From NCBI RefSeq assembly GCF_003667505.1, contig NZ_RCVJ01000125.1:1-64000 (forward strand): a stretch of 64,000 nt of DNA. Reading direction: 5' to 3'. This DNA is from Micromonospora sp. BL4 (GTDB lineage Bacteria > Actinomycetota > Actinomycetes > Mycobacteriales > Micromonosporaceae). The position numbers were made by a program, and so were the translations under genes. Below are positions 16,333 through 26,114 of the stretch, piece by piece. The notes beneath the pieces were generated by a model that was not told the DNA's origin, made no database searches, and saw nothing but the letters and a program-made list of their open reading frames with translations. The number at the start of each line of letters is the position of its first letter. Within the stretch, counting starts at the first letter, position 1.

Positions 16333-16351
16333 GCGCCGGCTGGGCCGGCGC
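16333..16351. terminator. Bidirectional terminator hairpin
   Basis: GCGCCGGC (16333-16340) pairs perfectly with GCCGGCGC (16344-16351) around a three-base loop, in the 36-base gap between convergent DUF3027 and DUF2530 genes. Confidence 0.6.
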
Positions 16352-16362
16352 GCCTGGCAGGG

Positions 16363-16608
16363 TCAGCTCGCGCGGCGGCGGCGTCGGTTGGCGTCATGCC
16401 GCATCATCACGGCGAGCCCGGGGAAGCCCCACAGGAATCCGGCCAGGCAGGTCCAGAGCCAGTTCTCGTGATCGTGCTCGGTCAGCCAGCCCCGGAAGAA
16501 GACCAACAGGACCAGCCCGGCCACTGCCCACCCGATCAGCCCGGCGACGGCGAACGGCACCATCGGCGGGTCCAGCGGCGCGGGCCGCGGAGGCTGCTCG
16601 TTCGGCAT
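16363..16608 (-). CDS. DUF2530 membrane protein
   Basis: The 81-residue protein has two membrane helices (about 17-37 and 49-66) joined by a WLTEHDHENWLW loop, a proline-rich N-terminus and a basic tail (HDANRRRRRAS). This is the DUF2530 layout. The function is unknown. The ATG at 16608 gives the family-typical start MPNEQPPRP. A longer in-frame ATG at 16725 would run into the divergent permease leader and is rejected. Its constant neighbours, DUF3027 and an NCS2 permease, are seen together in other actinomycetes. Confidence 0.82.
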   Translation of the reverse strand: MPNEQPPRPAPLDPPMVPFAVAGLIGWAVAGLVLLVFFRGWLTEHDHENWLWTCLAGFLWGFPGLAVMMRHDANRRRRRAS

Positions 16609-16696
16609 CGGGCAAGCGTACGCGATCGACTTCCCCTGCCCGCCGGTGATCTGGGACGATGCGCGCGTCAACCGGAAGATCACCTGCGAGGACCTG

Positions 16697-18175
16697 ATGG
16701 CAGTAACGCCGCCCGAGAACGGCACACCACCCGACCCCGCTCATCCACGTAACGGCTTCGACCGGTTCTTCGAGATTTCCGCCCGTGGCTCGACGCTGAG
16801 CCGCGAGGTACGTGGTGGCCTGGCGACCTTCTTCACGATGGCGTACATCGTGGTGCTCAACCCGCTGATCCTGGGCGGCGCCGTCGACGGCGACGGCAAG
16901 ACCCTTCCGATCCCCGCGCTGGCCGCCGCGACCGCGTTGGTCGCCGGCCTGATGACGATCCTGATGGGTGTGGTGGGCCGGTTCCCGCTGGCGCTCGCCG
17001 CCGGTCTCGGCGTGAACGCGCTGGTGGCGTACGAGATCGCGCCGGAGATGACCTGGGCCGACGCGATGGGCCTGGTGGTGATCGAAGGTGTGATCATCGC
17101 GGTGCTGGTGCTGACCGGCCTGCGGACCGCGGTGTTCCGCTCGGTGCCCACCCAGATGAAGACCGCGATCGGGGTGGGCATCGGCCTCTTCCTGACCATC
17201 ATCGGTCTGGTGGACGCCGGTTTCGTCCGGCGGATCCCGGACGCCGCCAACACGACGGTCCCGGTCGGCCTGGGCATCGGCGGCAAGCTGGTGAGCTGGC
17301 CGATGCTGGTCTTCGTGGTGGGTCTGCTGCTCACCCTGGTGCTGGTGGTCCGCAGGGTGAAGGGCGCGATCCTGATCGGCATCCTCGCCTCGACCGTGCT
17401 GGCGGTGATCGTGGAGGCGATCGGCAACATCGGCCCCTCGTTCGTCGACGGCAAGCCCAACCCCAAGGGCTGGTCGCTGAACGTGCCGGAGCTGCCGAAG
17501 ACGGTGGTGGACCTGCCGGACCTGTCGCTGCTCGGCAAGTTCAACGTGCTCGACTCGTGGGGCCGGGCCGGCTGGGTGGTCGTGCTGATGTTCGTCTTCA
17601 CCCTGCTGATCACGGACTTCTTCGACACCATGGGGACGATGGTGGCCGTGGGCCAGGAGGGCGGCCTGCTCGACGAGAAGGGCACCCCGCCGAAGGCCAA
17701 GGAGATCCTGCTCGTCGACTCGATCGCCGCCGCGGCCGGCGGCGCGGCCAGCACCTCGAGCAACACGTCGTACATCGAGAGCGCCGCCGGTGTCGCGGAG
17801 GGCGCCCGGACCGGGGCGGCCAACCTGGTCACCGGCGTGCTCTTCCTGCTGGCGATGTTCCTGGCGCCGCTGGTGGTGGTCGTGCCGTTCGAGGCGGCCT
17901 CGACGGCCCTGGTGGTGGTCGGCTTCCTGATGATGACCGCTGTACGGACGATCGACTGGTCCGACTACGAGATCGCCATTCCGGCGTTCCTCACGATCGT
18001 GCTGATGCCGTTCACCTACTCGATCTCCAACGGGATCGGCGCCGGCCTGATCACCTTCGTGGTGGTCAAGCTGGCCAGGGGTAAGGCCCGGGAGGTCCAC
18101 CCGCTGCTGTACGGGGTGGCCGCGCTGTTCGTGCTGTACTTCCTGCGCGGGCCGATCGAGTCCCTGGTGCTCTGA
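16697..18175 (+). CDS. NCS2-family purine/uracil permease (AzgA-like)
   Basis: The 492-residue permease has about 12-14 membrane helices. Family segments seen are REVRGGLATFFTMAYIVVLNPLIL at the start, GLGVNALVAYEI, the FTLLITDFFDTMGTMVAVG helix and the ASTSSNTSYIESAAGVAEGARTG substrate loop. These features are those of AzgA/GhxP-type importers of hypoxanthine, adenine, guanine or xanthine by proton symport. The ATG at 16697 is chosen for GAGG five bases upstream. A strong terminator follows directly (18182-18219). A purine-scavenging role beside futalosine genes, whose hydrolase releases hypoxanthine, is suggestive but not required. Confidence 0.9.
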   Translation: MAVTPPENGTPPDPAHPRNGFDRFFEISARGSTLSREVRGGLATFFTMAYIVVLNPLILGGAVDGDGKTLPIPALAAATALVAGLMTILMGVVGRFPLALAAGLGVNALVAYEIAPEMTWADAMGLVVIEGVIIAVLVLTGLRTAVFRSVPTQMKTAIGVGIGLFLTIIGLVDAGFVRRIPDAANTTVPVGLGIGGKLVSWPMLVFVVGLLLTLVLVVRRVKGAILIGILASTVLAVIVEAIGNIGPSFVDGKPNPKGWSLNVPELPKTVVDLPDLSLLGKFNVLDSWGRAGWVVVLMFVFTLLITDFFDTMGTMVAVGQEGGLLDEKGTPPKAKEILLVDSIAAAAGGAASTSSNTSYIESAAGVAEGARTGAANLVTGVLFLLAMFLAPLVVVVPFEAASTALVVVGFLMMTAVRTIDWSDYEIAIPAFLTIVLMPFTYSISNGIGAGLITFVVVKLARGKAREVHPLLYGVAALFVLYFLRGPIESLVL

Positions 18176-18181
18176 GGCACG

Positions 18182-18219
18182 TCCCGGCGGGGAGTCCGAA
18201 TCGGATTCCCCCGCCGGGA
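18182..18219. terminator. 18-bp terminator hairpin after the permease
   Basis: TCCCGGCGGGGAGTCCGA (18182-18199) pairs with 18201-18219 with one mismatch and one bulged C, six bases after the permease stop codon. The helix is long and GC-rich with no T-run, the usual style here. Confidence 0.7.
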
Positions 18220-18260
18220 ACAGCACGAAAGTCCTCGTGAGCCTGGTCATATCAGATGTC

Positions 18261-18290
18261 GTTAGCCAGGCTCATTAGTTAAGCTAACTA
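18261..18290. promoter_or_regulatory. MarR operator overlapping its own promoter
   Basis: Two overlapping inverted repeats lie just before the MarR start codon: TAGTTA-AGC-TAACTA (18276-18290) and GTTAGC (18261-18266) with GCTAAC (18283-18288). A TAAGCT -10 box (18280-18285) lies inside them, ending seven bases before the GTG at 18293. MarR proteins bind such palindromes and usually repress themselves and the next gene. Binding here is inference. Confidence 0.7.
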
Positions 18291-18292
18291 TC

Positions 18293-18742
18293 GTGACGGA
18301 GCGGACGGTGACGGCGAAACGCGTGCCACCGGCGCAGCTGGCTCCCCAGTTGCGTGATGCGATCACCCGACTCAACCGGCGGGTCCGCCAGGCCCGACCG
18401 GTCGGCGACCTCACGGTCACCCAGGTCTCCGCGCTCACCAGCCTGCGGCTGGCGGGCGCGCTGACGCCCCGGGAGCTGGCCGACATCGAGCGGGTGCAGC
18501 CACCGACGATGACCAAGATCGTCGCGAAGTTGGAGGACCGCGGCCTCGTGCAGCGGACCCCCCATCCGACCGACGGCCGGCAGGTCATCCTCGCGGCGAC
18601 CGAAGGAGGGCAGGCCGTGCTCGACCAGTTCGAGCGGGCCCGCGATGAGTGGCTGGCCCACCGGCTGGCCGCGCTCGACGAAGACGAACGGGAGACCCTG
18701 CAGAGGGCCGCCCGGATTCTTCAGCAGCTCGCTCGCGCCTGA
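18293..18742 (+). CDS. MarR-family transcriptional regulator
   Basis: The 149-residue regulator has the MarR winged helix: QVSALTSLRLAGALTPRELADIERVQPPTMTKIVAKLEDRGLVQR, then the wing HPTDGRQVILAATEGG, with dimer helices at both ends. It probably has a leaderless mRNA starting at the GTG, with a palindromic operator overlapping the -10 box. The MFS gene follows after 72 bases in the same direction, the standard arrangement in which the regulator is released by a drug or phenolic ligand to induce the efflux pump. Confidence 0.92.
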   Translation: MTERTVTAKRVPPAQLAPQLRDAITRLNRRVRQARPVGDLTVTQVSALTSLRLAGALTPRELADIERVQPPTMTKIVAKLEDRGLVQRTPHPTDGRQVILAATEGGQAVLDQFERARDEWLAHRLAALDEDERETLQRAARILQQLARA

Positions 18743-18814
18743 GCCGCGCCCGCGCCACCGGGCCGTGCCGTCACCTGTCGATGACGCGTACGTCCCGGAG
18801 GAGGCGCACCAAGA

Positions 18815-20098
18815 GTGCAGGCCAAGTTGAGCACGATGTTCCAGTCCCTGCAGGTTCGCAACTACCGGCTCTTCGCATCCGGCCAGCTGATCAAGCTGAT
18901 CGGCGTCTGGATGATGTTCATCGCCCAGGACTGGCTCGTCCTTGAGCTCTCCGACAACTCGGCCACCGCGCTCGGCGTGGTCACCGCGCTCCAGTTCACC
19001 CCGGTGCTGCTGCTGACGCTGCTCTCCGGCCGGCTCGCCGACCGGTACGACAAGCGGGTGCTGCTCTTCGCCGCGAACGCCTTCTGGACCGTGCTGGCGC
19101 TCGGCATGTCCCTGCTGGTCCTCACCGACCTCGTGCAGCTCTGGCACGTCTTCGCCTTCGCCGCGCTGCTCGGCACGGCCAACGCCGTGGAGACCCCGGT
19201 CCGCCAGGCGTTCGTCTCCGAGCTGGTCGGCACGTCACTGCTGCCCAACGCGCTGTCGCTGAACGCCGCCGTGTTCAACTCCGCCCGGATCGTCGGCCCG
19301 GCCGTCGCCGGCCTGGCCATCGCCGCCTTCGACGTGGGGCCGGTCTTCCTCTTCACGGCGCTCAGCTCGATCGCGCCGCTGGTCAACGTGGTGCGGATGC
19401 GGACGGCCGAGCTGCACCGTGACGCCCTGCTGCCGCGCGACGAGCGGGCCTCCGCCCGGGTGGTCGACGGGCTGCGGTACGTGTGGCGCCGCCCCGACCT
19501 GCTGCTGCCGATGGCGGTGATGTCCGTGATCGGCATGTCGCTGTTCAACTTCCAGCTCACCCTGGCCGCGCTGGCCAAGACGGTCTTCCACACCGGTGCC
19601 GCCTCCTTCGGCCTGTTCAGCACCGCACTGGCGGTCGGCGCGCTGGGTGGCGCGCTCAGCGGCACCGGCCGGCGCAGCCGCCCGTCGGTGTGGCTGGTGC
19701 TCGGTGCCGCGATCGCCTGCGCCAGCTTCGGCACCCTGGTCGGCTTCGCGTCGACGTACTGGCTGGTCGTGACGCTGCTGGTGCCGACCGGCTTCTTCAT
19801 GGTCTTCTTCGCCCAGGCCGCCAACCAGCGGGTCCAGCTGGGTGTGGACGCGGCCTTCCGGGGCCGGGTGATGGCCCTGTGGGTCCTGGTGTTCCTGGGC
19901 ACCAACCCGGTCGGGGCACCGCTGATCGGCTGGGTCGCCGAACACTTCGGCGCCGGTGCCAGCATCTGGATGGGCGGGCTGATCTCGCTGGCCGCGGCGT
20001 TGATCGCGCTCACCTGGCAGCTGCGCCGCTCCGGCGCCCGGGTGCGCTTCCGGGTGCTGCCGATGCCCCGCTTCTACGTGACCTCCACCGACTGCTGA
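18815..20098 (+). CDS. MFS efflux permease (EntS/DHA3-like)
   Basis: The 427-residue protein has 12 predicted membrane helices, the loop motif GRLADRYDKRVLLF between helices 2 and 3, the ETPVRQAFVSELVG segment and NALSLNAAVFNSARIVGPAVAG. All are typical of the EntS/tetracycline-type drug and siderophore exporters. GGAGGAGG at 18797-18804 supports the GTG at 18815; ATG at 18836 is the alternative. It is controlled by the upstream MarR gene, which suggests export of a toxic aromatic compound or antibiotic. A perfect 18-bp hairpin ends the unit. Confidence 0.9.
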   Translation: MQAKLSTMFQSLQVRNYRLFASGQLIKLIGVWMMFIAQDWLVLELSDNSATALGVVTALQFTPVLLLTLLSGRLADRYDKRVLLFAANAFWTVLALGMSLLVLTDLVQLWHVFAFAALLGTANAVETPVRQAFVSELVGTSLLPNALSLNAAVFNSARIVGPAVAGLAIAAFDVGPVFLFTALSSIAPLVNVVRMRTAELHRDALLPRDERASARVVDGLRYVWRRPDLLLPMAVMSVIGMSLFNFQLTLAALAKTVFHTGAASFGLFSTALAVGALGGALSGTGRRSRPSVWLVLGAAIACASFGTLVGFASTYWLVVTLLVPTGFFMVFFAQAANQRVQLGVDAAFRGRVMALWVLVFLGTNPVGAPLIGWVAEHFGAGASIWMGGLISLAAALIALTWQLRRSGARVRFRVLPMPRFYVTSTDC

Positions 20099-20104
20099 GC
20101 TGCC

Positions 20105-20150
20105 AGGAAGGGCCCCTTGTCATCGGATCTCATGACAAGGGGCCCTTCCT
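20105..20150. terminator. Perfect 18-bp hairpin with AAGGGCCCCTT core
   Basis: Bases 20105-20122 pair perfectly with 20133-20150 around a 10-base loop, six bases after the MFS stop. The core AAGGGCCCCTT recurs in the hairpin at 24046-24089, so it may belong to a dispersed terminator or repeat family of this genome. Confidence 0.75.
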
Positions 20151-20253
20151 CACGTCTGTCGCGGAAGCCCGGCCCGGCTCGTCGTGTTGAGCGGATGGCG
20201 CGGATGCGGCCAATCCGGTGGCGGGCGGGCACGACGGGGCTTAGCGTCGATAC

Positions 20254-20763
20254 GTGGGAGTCGGACGCGCGCTGATGCTGGCCCTGGCGTTCCTCGCCGT
20301 GGCCAGCCTGCCGGCGGCGTTCGCCCTGCTCTTCTGCGCCGACGAGATCCTGGATCGCGTGGTCTGCGGCTGGTCCGAGTGGCGTGAACGCCGACGGGAA
20401 CGACGGACCATCGCCCGCCTCGACCGGGCCATCGAGGCCGACGCGCTGACCCGGGACATCGACCTCAGCGAGTTCGACCGGACCGACCGGCGGCCCCTGG
20501 AACAGCTCGCCGCCGACCTGCGGCGCCTCGGCGGGCAGCGGCTCGGCGGCACCGGCCGGTCGATGGTCTGGCACGGGGCGGTGGTCCAGGCCTACGACGA
20601 TCGGCTCCGACTGGCCTGCCGCGCCCTCGGCGTCACCGAACACCTCGCCGAGTTGAGTGGCGTGGACCAGGAGATCGAGCGGGTCCGGGTGGAAGGCGTG
20701 CTGCACGCCGCCGGGCTGACTCTGCCGGCGGCCCGAGCCGGGCACCGCCAGCGGCACCGCTGA
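20254..20763 (+). CDS. Membrane-anchored protein of unknown function
   Basis: The 169-residue protein has one N-terminal membrane helix (about 4-27) followed by an arginine-rich helical stretch (EWRERRRERRTIARLDRAIEAD) and a helical domain rich in leucine and arginine. I recognise no named family. The GTG at 20254 has a TAGCGT -10 box ending six bases upstream and no Shine-Dalgarno, so it may be leaderless. ATG at 20275 is the alternative. thpR begins 12 bases downstream, so the two are likely co-transcribed. Confidence 0.7.
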   Translation: MGVGRALMLALAFLAVASLPAAFALLFCADEILDRVVCGWSEWRERRRERRTIARLDRAIEADALTRDIDLSEFDRTDRRPLEQLAADLRRLGGQRLGGTGRSMVWHGAVVQAYDDRLRLACRALGVTEHLAELSGVDQEIERVRVEGVLHAAGLTLPAARAGHRQRHR

Positions 20764-20775
20764 AACGGTCGACGG

Positions 20776-21354
20776 TTGCGGCTCTTCGTGGCGGTCTACC
20801 CGCCCGTCGAAGCGGTCACCCACCTCGGCGCGCACGTCGCTCGGCTGCGGATCGGAGCGGCGGCGGCCGCCGGCACCAACGTCCGGCTCGCCGACCCGGC
20901 CCACCTGCACCTCACCATGGCCTTCCTCGGTGACGTCGAGGCGGCCCGGCTGGTCGAGGTGGAGAGCGCGCTCGGGCTGGCCGCCGAGTGGTTCCGCGAC
21001 GGACGGGACGCCTCGCCCCGGCTGAGTCTCGGCGGGGGCGGCCGGTTCGGGCAGGGCCGGTTCACCGTGCTCTGGGTGGATCTCCGGGGCGACGTCGAGG
21101 CGTTACACGTGCTGGCGCGACTGATCCGCTCGCGGCTGCGGCACGCCCGGCTGCCGCACGACGACAAGCCGTTCCGCCCGCACCTGACCGTGGCTCGACC
21201 CGGCGATCGGGTGGCCCCGGCCGACATCGACGCCGACCGGGCCGCCCTGGACGACTACCAGGGGCCACCGTGGGCGGCGACCGAACTGCTCCTGGTGCGC
21301 AGCCACGTCGGCCCCCGGCCGCGCTACGACCGTCTGGCCGCCTGGCCGCTCTGA
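20776..21354 (+). CDS. thpR: RNA 2',3'-cyclic phosphodiesterase
   Basis: The 192-residue protein belongs to the 2H phosphoesterase superfamily, with MRLFVAVYPP at the start and the two catalytic HxTx motifs HLTM (about residues 46-49) and HLTV (about 136-139) held in two similar lobes. ThpR opens 2',3'-cyclic phosphates at RNA ends, and some relatives ligate tRNA halves. The start is a TTG at 20776, 12 bases after the previous stop, which is uncommon but gives exactly the family N-terminus. A hairpin separates it from the convergent sepH gene. Confidence 0.92.
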   Translation: MRLFVAVYPPVEAVTHLGAHVARLRIGAAAAAGTNVRLADPAHLHLTMAFLGDVEAARLVEVESALGLAAEWFRDGRDASPRLSLGGGGRFGQGRFTVLWVDLRGDVEALHVLARLIRSRLRHARLPHDDKPFRPHLTVARPGDRVAPADIDADRAALDDYQGPPWAATELLLVRSHVGPRPRYDRLAAWPL

Positions 21355-21402
21355 CCAGGCTGGCAGCCGGCCAGGCCCAGGGGGAGCGGTGCCTCGCGCT
21401 GA

Positions 21403-21423
21403 CGGGTGGCGAACCGCCACCCG
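21403..21423. terminator. Terminator between thpR and sepH
   Basis: CGGGTGGCG (21403-21411) pairs with CGCCACCCG (21415-21423) around a three-base loop. Flanking TCGCG and CGCGA can extend the stem. It lies between convergent genes, so it probably serves both. Confidence 0.65.
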
Positions 21424-21436
21424 CCAACGCGAAGCG

Positions 21437-22516
21437 TCAGGAGGACTCGCGCGCGGCGGGACCGCTGCCGAAGAGCACGTCGTCCCAGCTCGGCAGCCGC
21501 TTGCGCGGCTTGCCGTTGGCATCGGTGGACTCGCCGCCGGCAGCAGCCGCGGCGCCCGTCCGGCGGGGCCGCAGCACCGCCAGCGACGGCACGGCCGGCA
21601 CCTCCTTGGGCGCGTCCGAGTCGTCGTCGAAGGCCGACCCCTGGCCGCCGCCGAGCAGCGCCGCGGCGCCACCGCCGACCGGCCGCTGCCGGGGCGCGTC
21701 CGACCCGGCCAAGGCAGCCGGGGTACGGGGCTCCAGGCCGCGGCCCGACGAGGCGCCGAGCGGGCGGTCCAGCGAGGCGAGCAGGGCGTCCCGCCCGGCC
21801 CGGATCGGGTCGCGCCCGGGACGCGGGTGCTCCGACGCCGCCGGCAACCCGTGCCCACCGCGACTCGGCTCGCCGCGCGACGGACCGGGCAGGGCGTGCC
21901 CGCCCCGCTCCGGCGCCGGCTCCTGACCGAGGATGGGCGTGGGCCGCTCGGCGCACAGGTACTGCGCCATGTCGTCGTGCGGGGTGACCGCCTGCCGGGT
22001 CTTGTCGAGGTCCCAGATCGCCTGCGCGGTGGCCTTGCCGGACGGCCAGGTGGCGATGATCCGCCAGGTGCCGTCGTCGCGGCGGTACGCGTCCCAGGAG
22101 ATCTTCTCGGTGTCGATGCCGTGCTGGCTCAGCCGGCCGTTGACCACCTCGGCCAGCGGGGTGGGCTTCTCGGCGCCCTTGAGCCGGGTGCGGCGGGCGT
22201 GCTGGGCGAGCATCGCCCGCTCCTGGAGCACCGGGCCGGCGTAGCGCAGGACCCGGTCGACCGGCACCCCGGCGATCCGGGCGACGTCCTCGGCGGACTC
22301 ACCGGAACGGATGCGGGCCTGGATGTCCCGGGGGGACAGTGAGGGGACCGGGTCGGCGGCGGTCGGCGCCACCGCGAGCGGCGGAGCGCCCGGCTCGGCG
22401 TGCAGCGCGCCGGCGATCCGCTCGTCGATCGGCAGGGCGAGCAGCCGCCCGACCTCGTCGGCGAGAACCAGAGCATGGCCGTCCTCGGAGAGGGCGACGA
22501 AGCGTACTGGGCGCAT
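21437..22516 (-). CDS. sepH: Cell-division protein SepH (DUF3071)
   Basis: The 359-residue protein has an N-terminal DUF3071 domain (MRPVRFVALSEDGHALVLADE) containing a helix-turn-helix-like segment (SGESAEDVARIAGVPVDRVLRY). A conserved WDAYRRDDGTWRI region follows, then a long disordered arginine/proline/glycine-rich linker and the hallmark C-terminal peptide LPSWDDVLFG. SepH promotes FtsZ filament assembly at sporulation and vegetative septa in actinobacteria. The ATG at 22516 has GGAGG upstream, and the longer frame lacks coding character. It is monocistronic, 185 bases after serC and separated by a 44-base palindrome. Confidence 0.93.
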   Translation of the reverse strand: MRPVRFVALSEDGHALVLADEVGRLLALPIDERIAGALHAEPGAPPLAVAPTAADPVPSLSPRDIQARIRSGESAEDVARIAGVPVDRVLRYAGPVLQERAMLAQHARRTRLKGAEKPTPLAEVVNGRLSQHGIDTEKISWDAYRRDDGTWRIIATWPSGKATAQAIWDLDKTRQAVTPHDDMAQYLCAERPTPILGQEPAPERGGHALPGPSRGEPSRGGHGLPAASEHPRPGRDPIRAGRDALLASLDRPLGASSGRGLEPRTPAALAGSDAPRQRPVGGGAAALLGGGQGSAFDDDSDAPKEVPAVPSLAVLRPRRTGAAAAAGGESTDANGKPRKRLPSWDDVLFGSGPAARESS

Positions 22517-22651
22517 AGCGTTGCCTCCGTCCCGCTTCGCTGGCCGCACGCCACGAGTCGGCCACCCAGGCGTCTCGGACCACCGTACGCGCATCTGCCT
22601 CGGGGTGGGGGAAGCGACACCCCGCATGTCGCGACTGAGCTGCAACGATGA

Positions 22652-22695
22652 TCACGGTCGGTGTCCGCCGGGGCCCCGACGGACACCGACCGTGA
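22652..22695. terminator. 44-base near-perfect palindrome after serC
   Basis: Bases 22652-22673 pair with 22674-22695, 22 bp with one mismatch and no spacer apart from the GGGG-CCCC centre. It begins six bases downstream of the serC stop on the minus strand, so it is best read as the serC terminator. It lies upstream of sepH and insulates that gene. Confidence 0.75.
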
Positions 22696-22701
22696 CGATT
22701 C

Positions 22702-24042
<1,341 letters not shown>

Positions 24043-24045
24043 TCA

Positions 24046-24089
24046 AAAGGGCCCCTTCCAACGCGGGAGGCGTTGGGAAGGGGCCCTTT
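24046..24089. terminator. Hairpin with AAGGGCCCCTT core after citrate synthase
   Basis: Bases 24046-24064 pair with 24070-24089 over 19 bp with one bulged G. It begins nine bases downstream of the citrate synthase stop on the minus strand. On that strand four T bases follow the stem (24045-24048 complement), which fits an intrinsic terminator. It shares its core with 20105-20150. Confidence 0.75.
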
Positions 24090-24097
24090 CGTACAGC

Positions 24098-25204
24098 TCA
24101 GACGCCGTGCGGGATGGCGCCCCAGCCCTCGACGTCGCTGGGCTTGCGGCTGGCCGGGCCGACGTAGCGGGCGGACGGGCGGACCAGTCGCTGCAGGCGC
24201 TTCTGCTCCAGGATGTGCGCGCTCCAGCCGCCCATCCGGGCGCAGGTGAACATCGAGGTGAACATGTGCGCCGGCACCTCGGCGAAGTCCAGCACGACGG
24301 CCGACCAGAACTCGACGTTGGTCGCCAGCACCCGGTCCGGGCGGCGGGCCTGCAACTCGGCCAGCGCCGCCTTCTCCAGCGCCTCGGCGATCTCGAAGCG
24401 CGGGGCGCCCAGCTCCTTGGCGGTACGCCGGAGCACACGGGCGCGCGGGTCCTCCGCCCGGTAGACCCGGTGGCCGAAGCCCATCAGCCGCTCGCCGCGG
24501 TCCAGCACGCCCTTGACGTAGCCCTCGGCGTCCCCGCTGCGCTCCACCGCCTCCAGCATGCTGAGCACCCGGGACGGCGCGCCGCCGTGCAGCGGGCCGG
24601 AGAGGGCGCCGATGCCGGAGGAGATGCAGGCCGCCGCGTCCGCCCCGGTGGAGGCGACGATGCGGGCGGTGAAGGTGGAGGCGTTCAGGCCGTGCTCGGC
24701 GGCCGAGATGAAGTACGCGTCGACGGCCTTGACGTGCCGCGGGTCGGGCTCGCCCCGCCAGCGCTTCATGAACCGCTCGACGATGGTCTGCGCCTTGTCG
24801 ATCTCCTTCTGCGGCACCGCCGGCAGGCCGAGGCCCCGGGCGGACTGGGCGACGAAGGAGAGCGCGGTCACCGAGACCCGGGCGAGGTCCTCGCGGGCCT
24901 GCTCGTCCGAGATGTCCAGCAGCTGGTTCAGCCCCCAGTACGGGGCCAGCATGGCGACCGCGGACTGCACGTCCACCCGGATGTCGCCGGAGTGCACCGG
25001 CACCGGGAACGGCTCCGCCGGCGGCAGGCCCGGCCCGAACCGGCCGTCGACCAGCAGGGCCCACACATTGCCGAACGAGACCTGGCCGATCAGATCCTCG
25101 ATGTCGACCCCGCGATAGCGCAGCGCGCCACCCTCACGGTCAGGTTCGGCGATCTCGGTCTCGAAGGCGACAACGCCCTCCAGTCCGGGTTTGAAATCGG
25201 CCAT
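24098..25204 (-). CDS. Citrate synthase 2 type
   Basis: The 368-residue enzyme has the citrate synthase catalytic residues: His206 in SGPLHGGAP, His245 in GFGHRVYR and Asp306 in LDFAEVP, with ISAAEHGLNAST upstream. The length is that of the shorter actinobacterial citrate synthase 2 or methylcitrate synthase-like group rather than the 430-residue GltA. It condenses oxaloacetate and acetyl-CoA, possibly propionyl-CoA, at the entry to the TCA or methylcitrate cycle. No prpB or prpD is adjacent, so citrate synthase is preferred. The ATG at 25204 has AGGAG upstream. It is divergent from pdxH. Confidence 0.93.
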   Translation of the reverse strand: MADFKPGLEGVVAFETEIAEPDREGGALRYRGVDIEDLIGQVSFGNVWALLVDGRFGPGLPPAEPFPVPVHSGDIRVDVQSAVAMLAPYWGLNQLLDISDEQAREDLARVSVTALSFVAQSARGLGLPAVPQKEIDKAQTIVERFMKRWRGEPDPRHVKAVDAYFISAAEHGLNASTFTARIVASTGADAAACISSGIGALSGPLHGGAPSRVLSMLEAVERSGDAEGYVKGVLDRGERLMGFGHRVYRAEDPRARVLRRTAKELGAPRFEIAEALEKAALAELQARRPDRVLATNVEFWSAVVLDFAEVPAHMFTSMFTCARMGGWSAHILEQKRLQRLVRPSARYVGPASRKPSDVEGWGAIPHGV

Positions 25205-25454
25205 GTCGCTCTCCTGGATCTGCTCGGTGCGCCCGATCAGCTCATCCGGCCCGGTCGGCCGAGCGCCTTAGGCGACCCTCAGGGATGTGTTCGGAACATC
25301 TTGCCTGCTGAGTAACCGGATACGCGACCCGCTGCGACTGTGCTGCACACGACATCCCCGGACGCGCATTCTCCGCGCCGCTCGGCAAGACTGGGCGCTG
25401 CGGTCTGGCCAGCGCGGGAGGGCGCCGTCGGGGCCGCCGAGAAGGAGTGCGAAC

Positions 25455-26114
25455 GTGACGGGCGACACACCGGCCCCGGCCGCGATGCGTAACGAGTACG
25501 CCGCGGACCTGGGCCTGACCGAGGCTGACCTGGCCGCTGACTGGCACAGCCAGTTCGACCGCTGGTTCGGCGACGCGGTGGCCTTCGGGCTACCCGAACC
25601 CAACGCGATGGTGGTGGGCACCGCCGACGCCGCCGGCCGGCCGAGCGGGCGGACGGTGCTGCTGAAGGGGTACGACCCGGACGGCTTCGTCTTCTTCACC
25701 AACCACCTCTCGCGCAAGGGCGTCGAGGCGTCCGCGAACCCGTACGCCAGCCTGGTCTTCCCGTGGTTCCCGATGCAGCGTCAGGTGGTGGTCGCCGGGC
25801 GGATCGCCCCGGTCGACCGGGCGGTGGCCGAGGCGTACTTCGCCAGCCGCCCGCGCGGCTCCCAGCTGGGCGCCTGGGCCAGCCCGCAGTCGCAGGTCGT
25901 GCCGGACCGGGCGGCGCTGGAGGAGAGCTACCGGGCGGCGGCCGAGCGGTTCGACGGCGAGTCCGTGATCCCGGTTCCGCCGCACTGGGGCGGGCTGCGG
26001 GTCCGGCCCGACACGGTGGAGTTCTGGCAGGGCCGGGCCGGGCGGTTGCACGACCGGCTGCGCTTCCGTCTGCTCGACGAGGGCGGCTGGACCGTCGAGC
26101 GGCTGGCGCCGTGA
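25455..26114 (+). CDS. pdxH: Pyridoxamine 5'-phosphate oxidase
   Basis: This 219-residue flavoenzyme makes pyridoxal phosphate. Family landmarks are [59 protein letters not shown] for [22 protein letters not shown], and the C-terminal [17 protein letters not shown] with LHDRLRF for PLP. GAAGGAG eight bases upstream fixes the GTG at 25455. The upstream in-frame extension is not conserved in style. Its stop overlaps the GTG of the next MFS gene (GTGA), so the two are translationally coupled. Confidence 0.95.
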   Translation: MTGDTPAPAAMRNEYAADLGLTEADLAADWHSQFDRWFGDAVAFGLPEPNAMVVGTADAAGRPSGRTVLLKGYDPDGFVFFTNHLSRKGVEASANPYASLVFPWFPMQRQVVVAGRIAPVDRAVAEAYFASRPRGSQLGAWASPQSQVVPDRAALEESYRAAAERFDGESVIPVPPHWGGLRVRPDTVEFWQGRAGRLHDRLRFRLLDEGGWTVERLAP

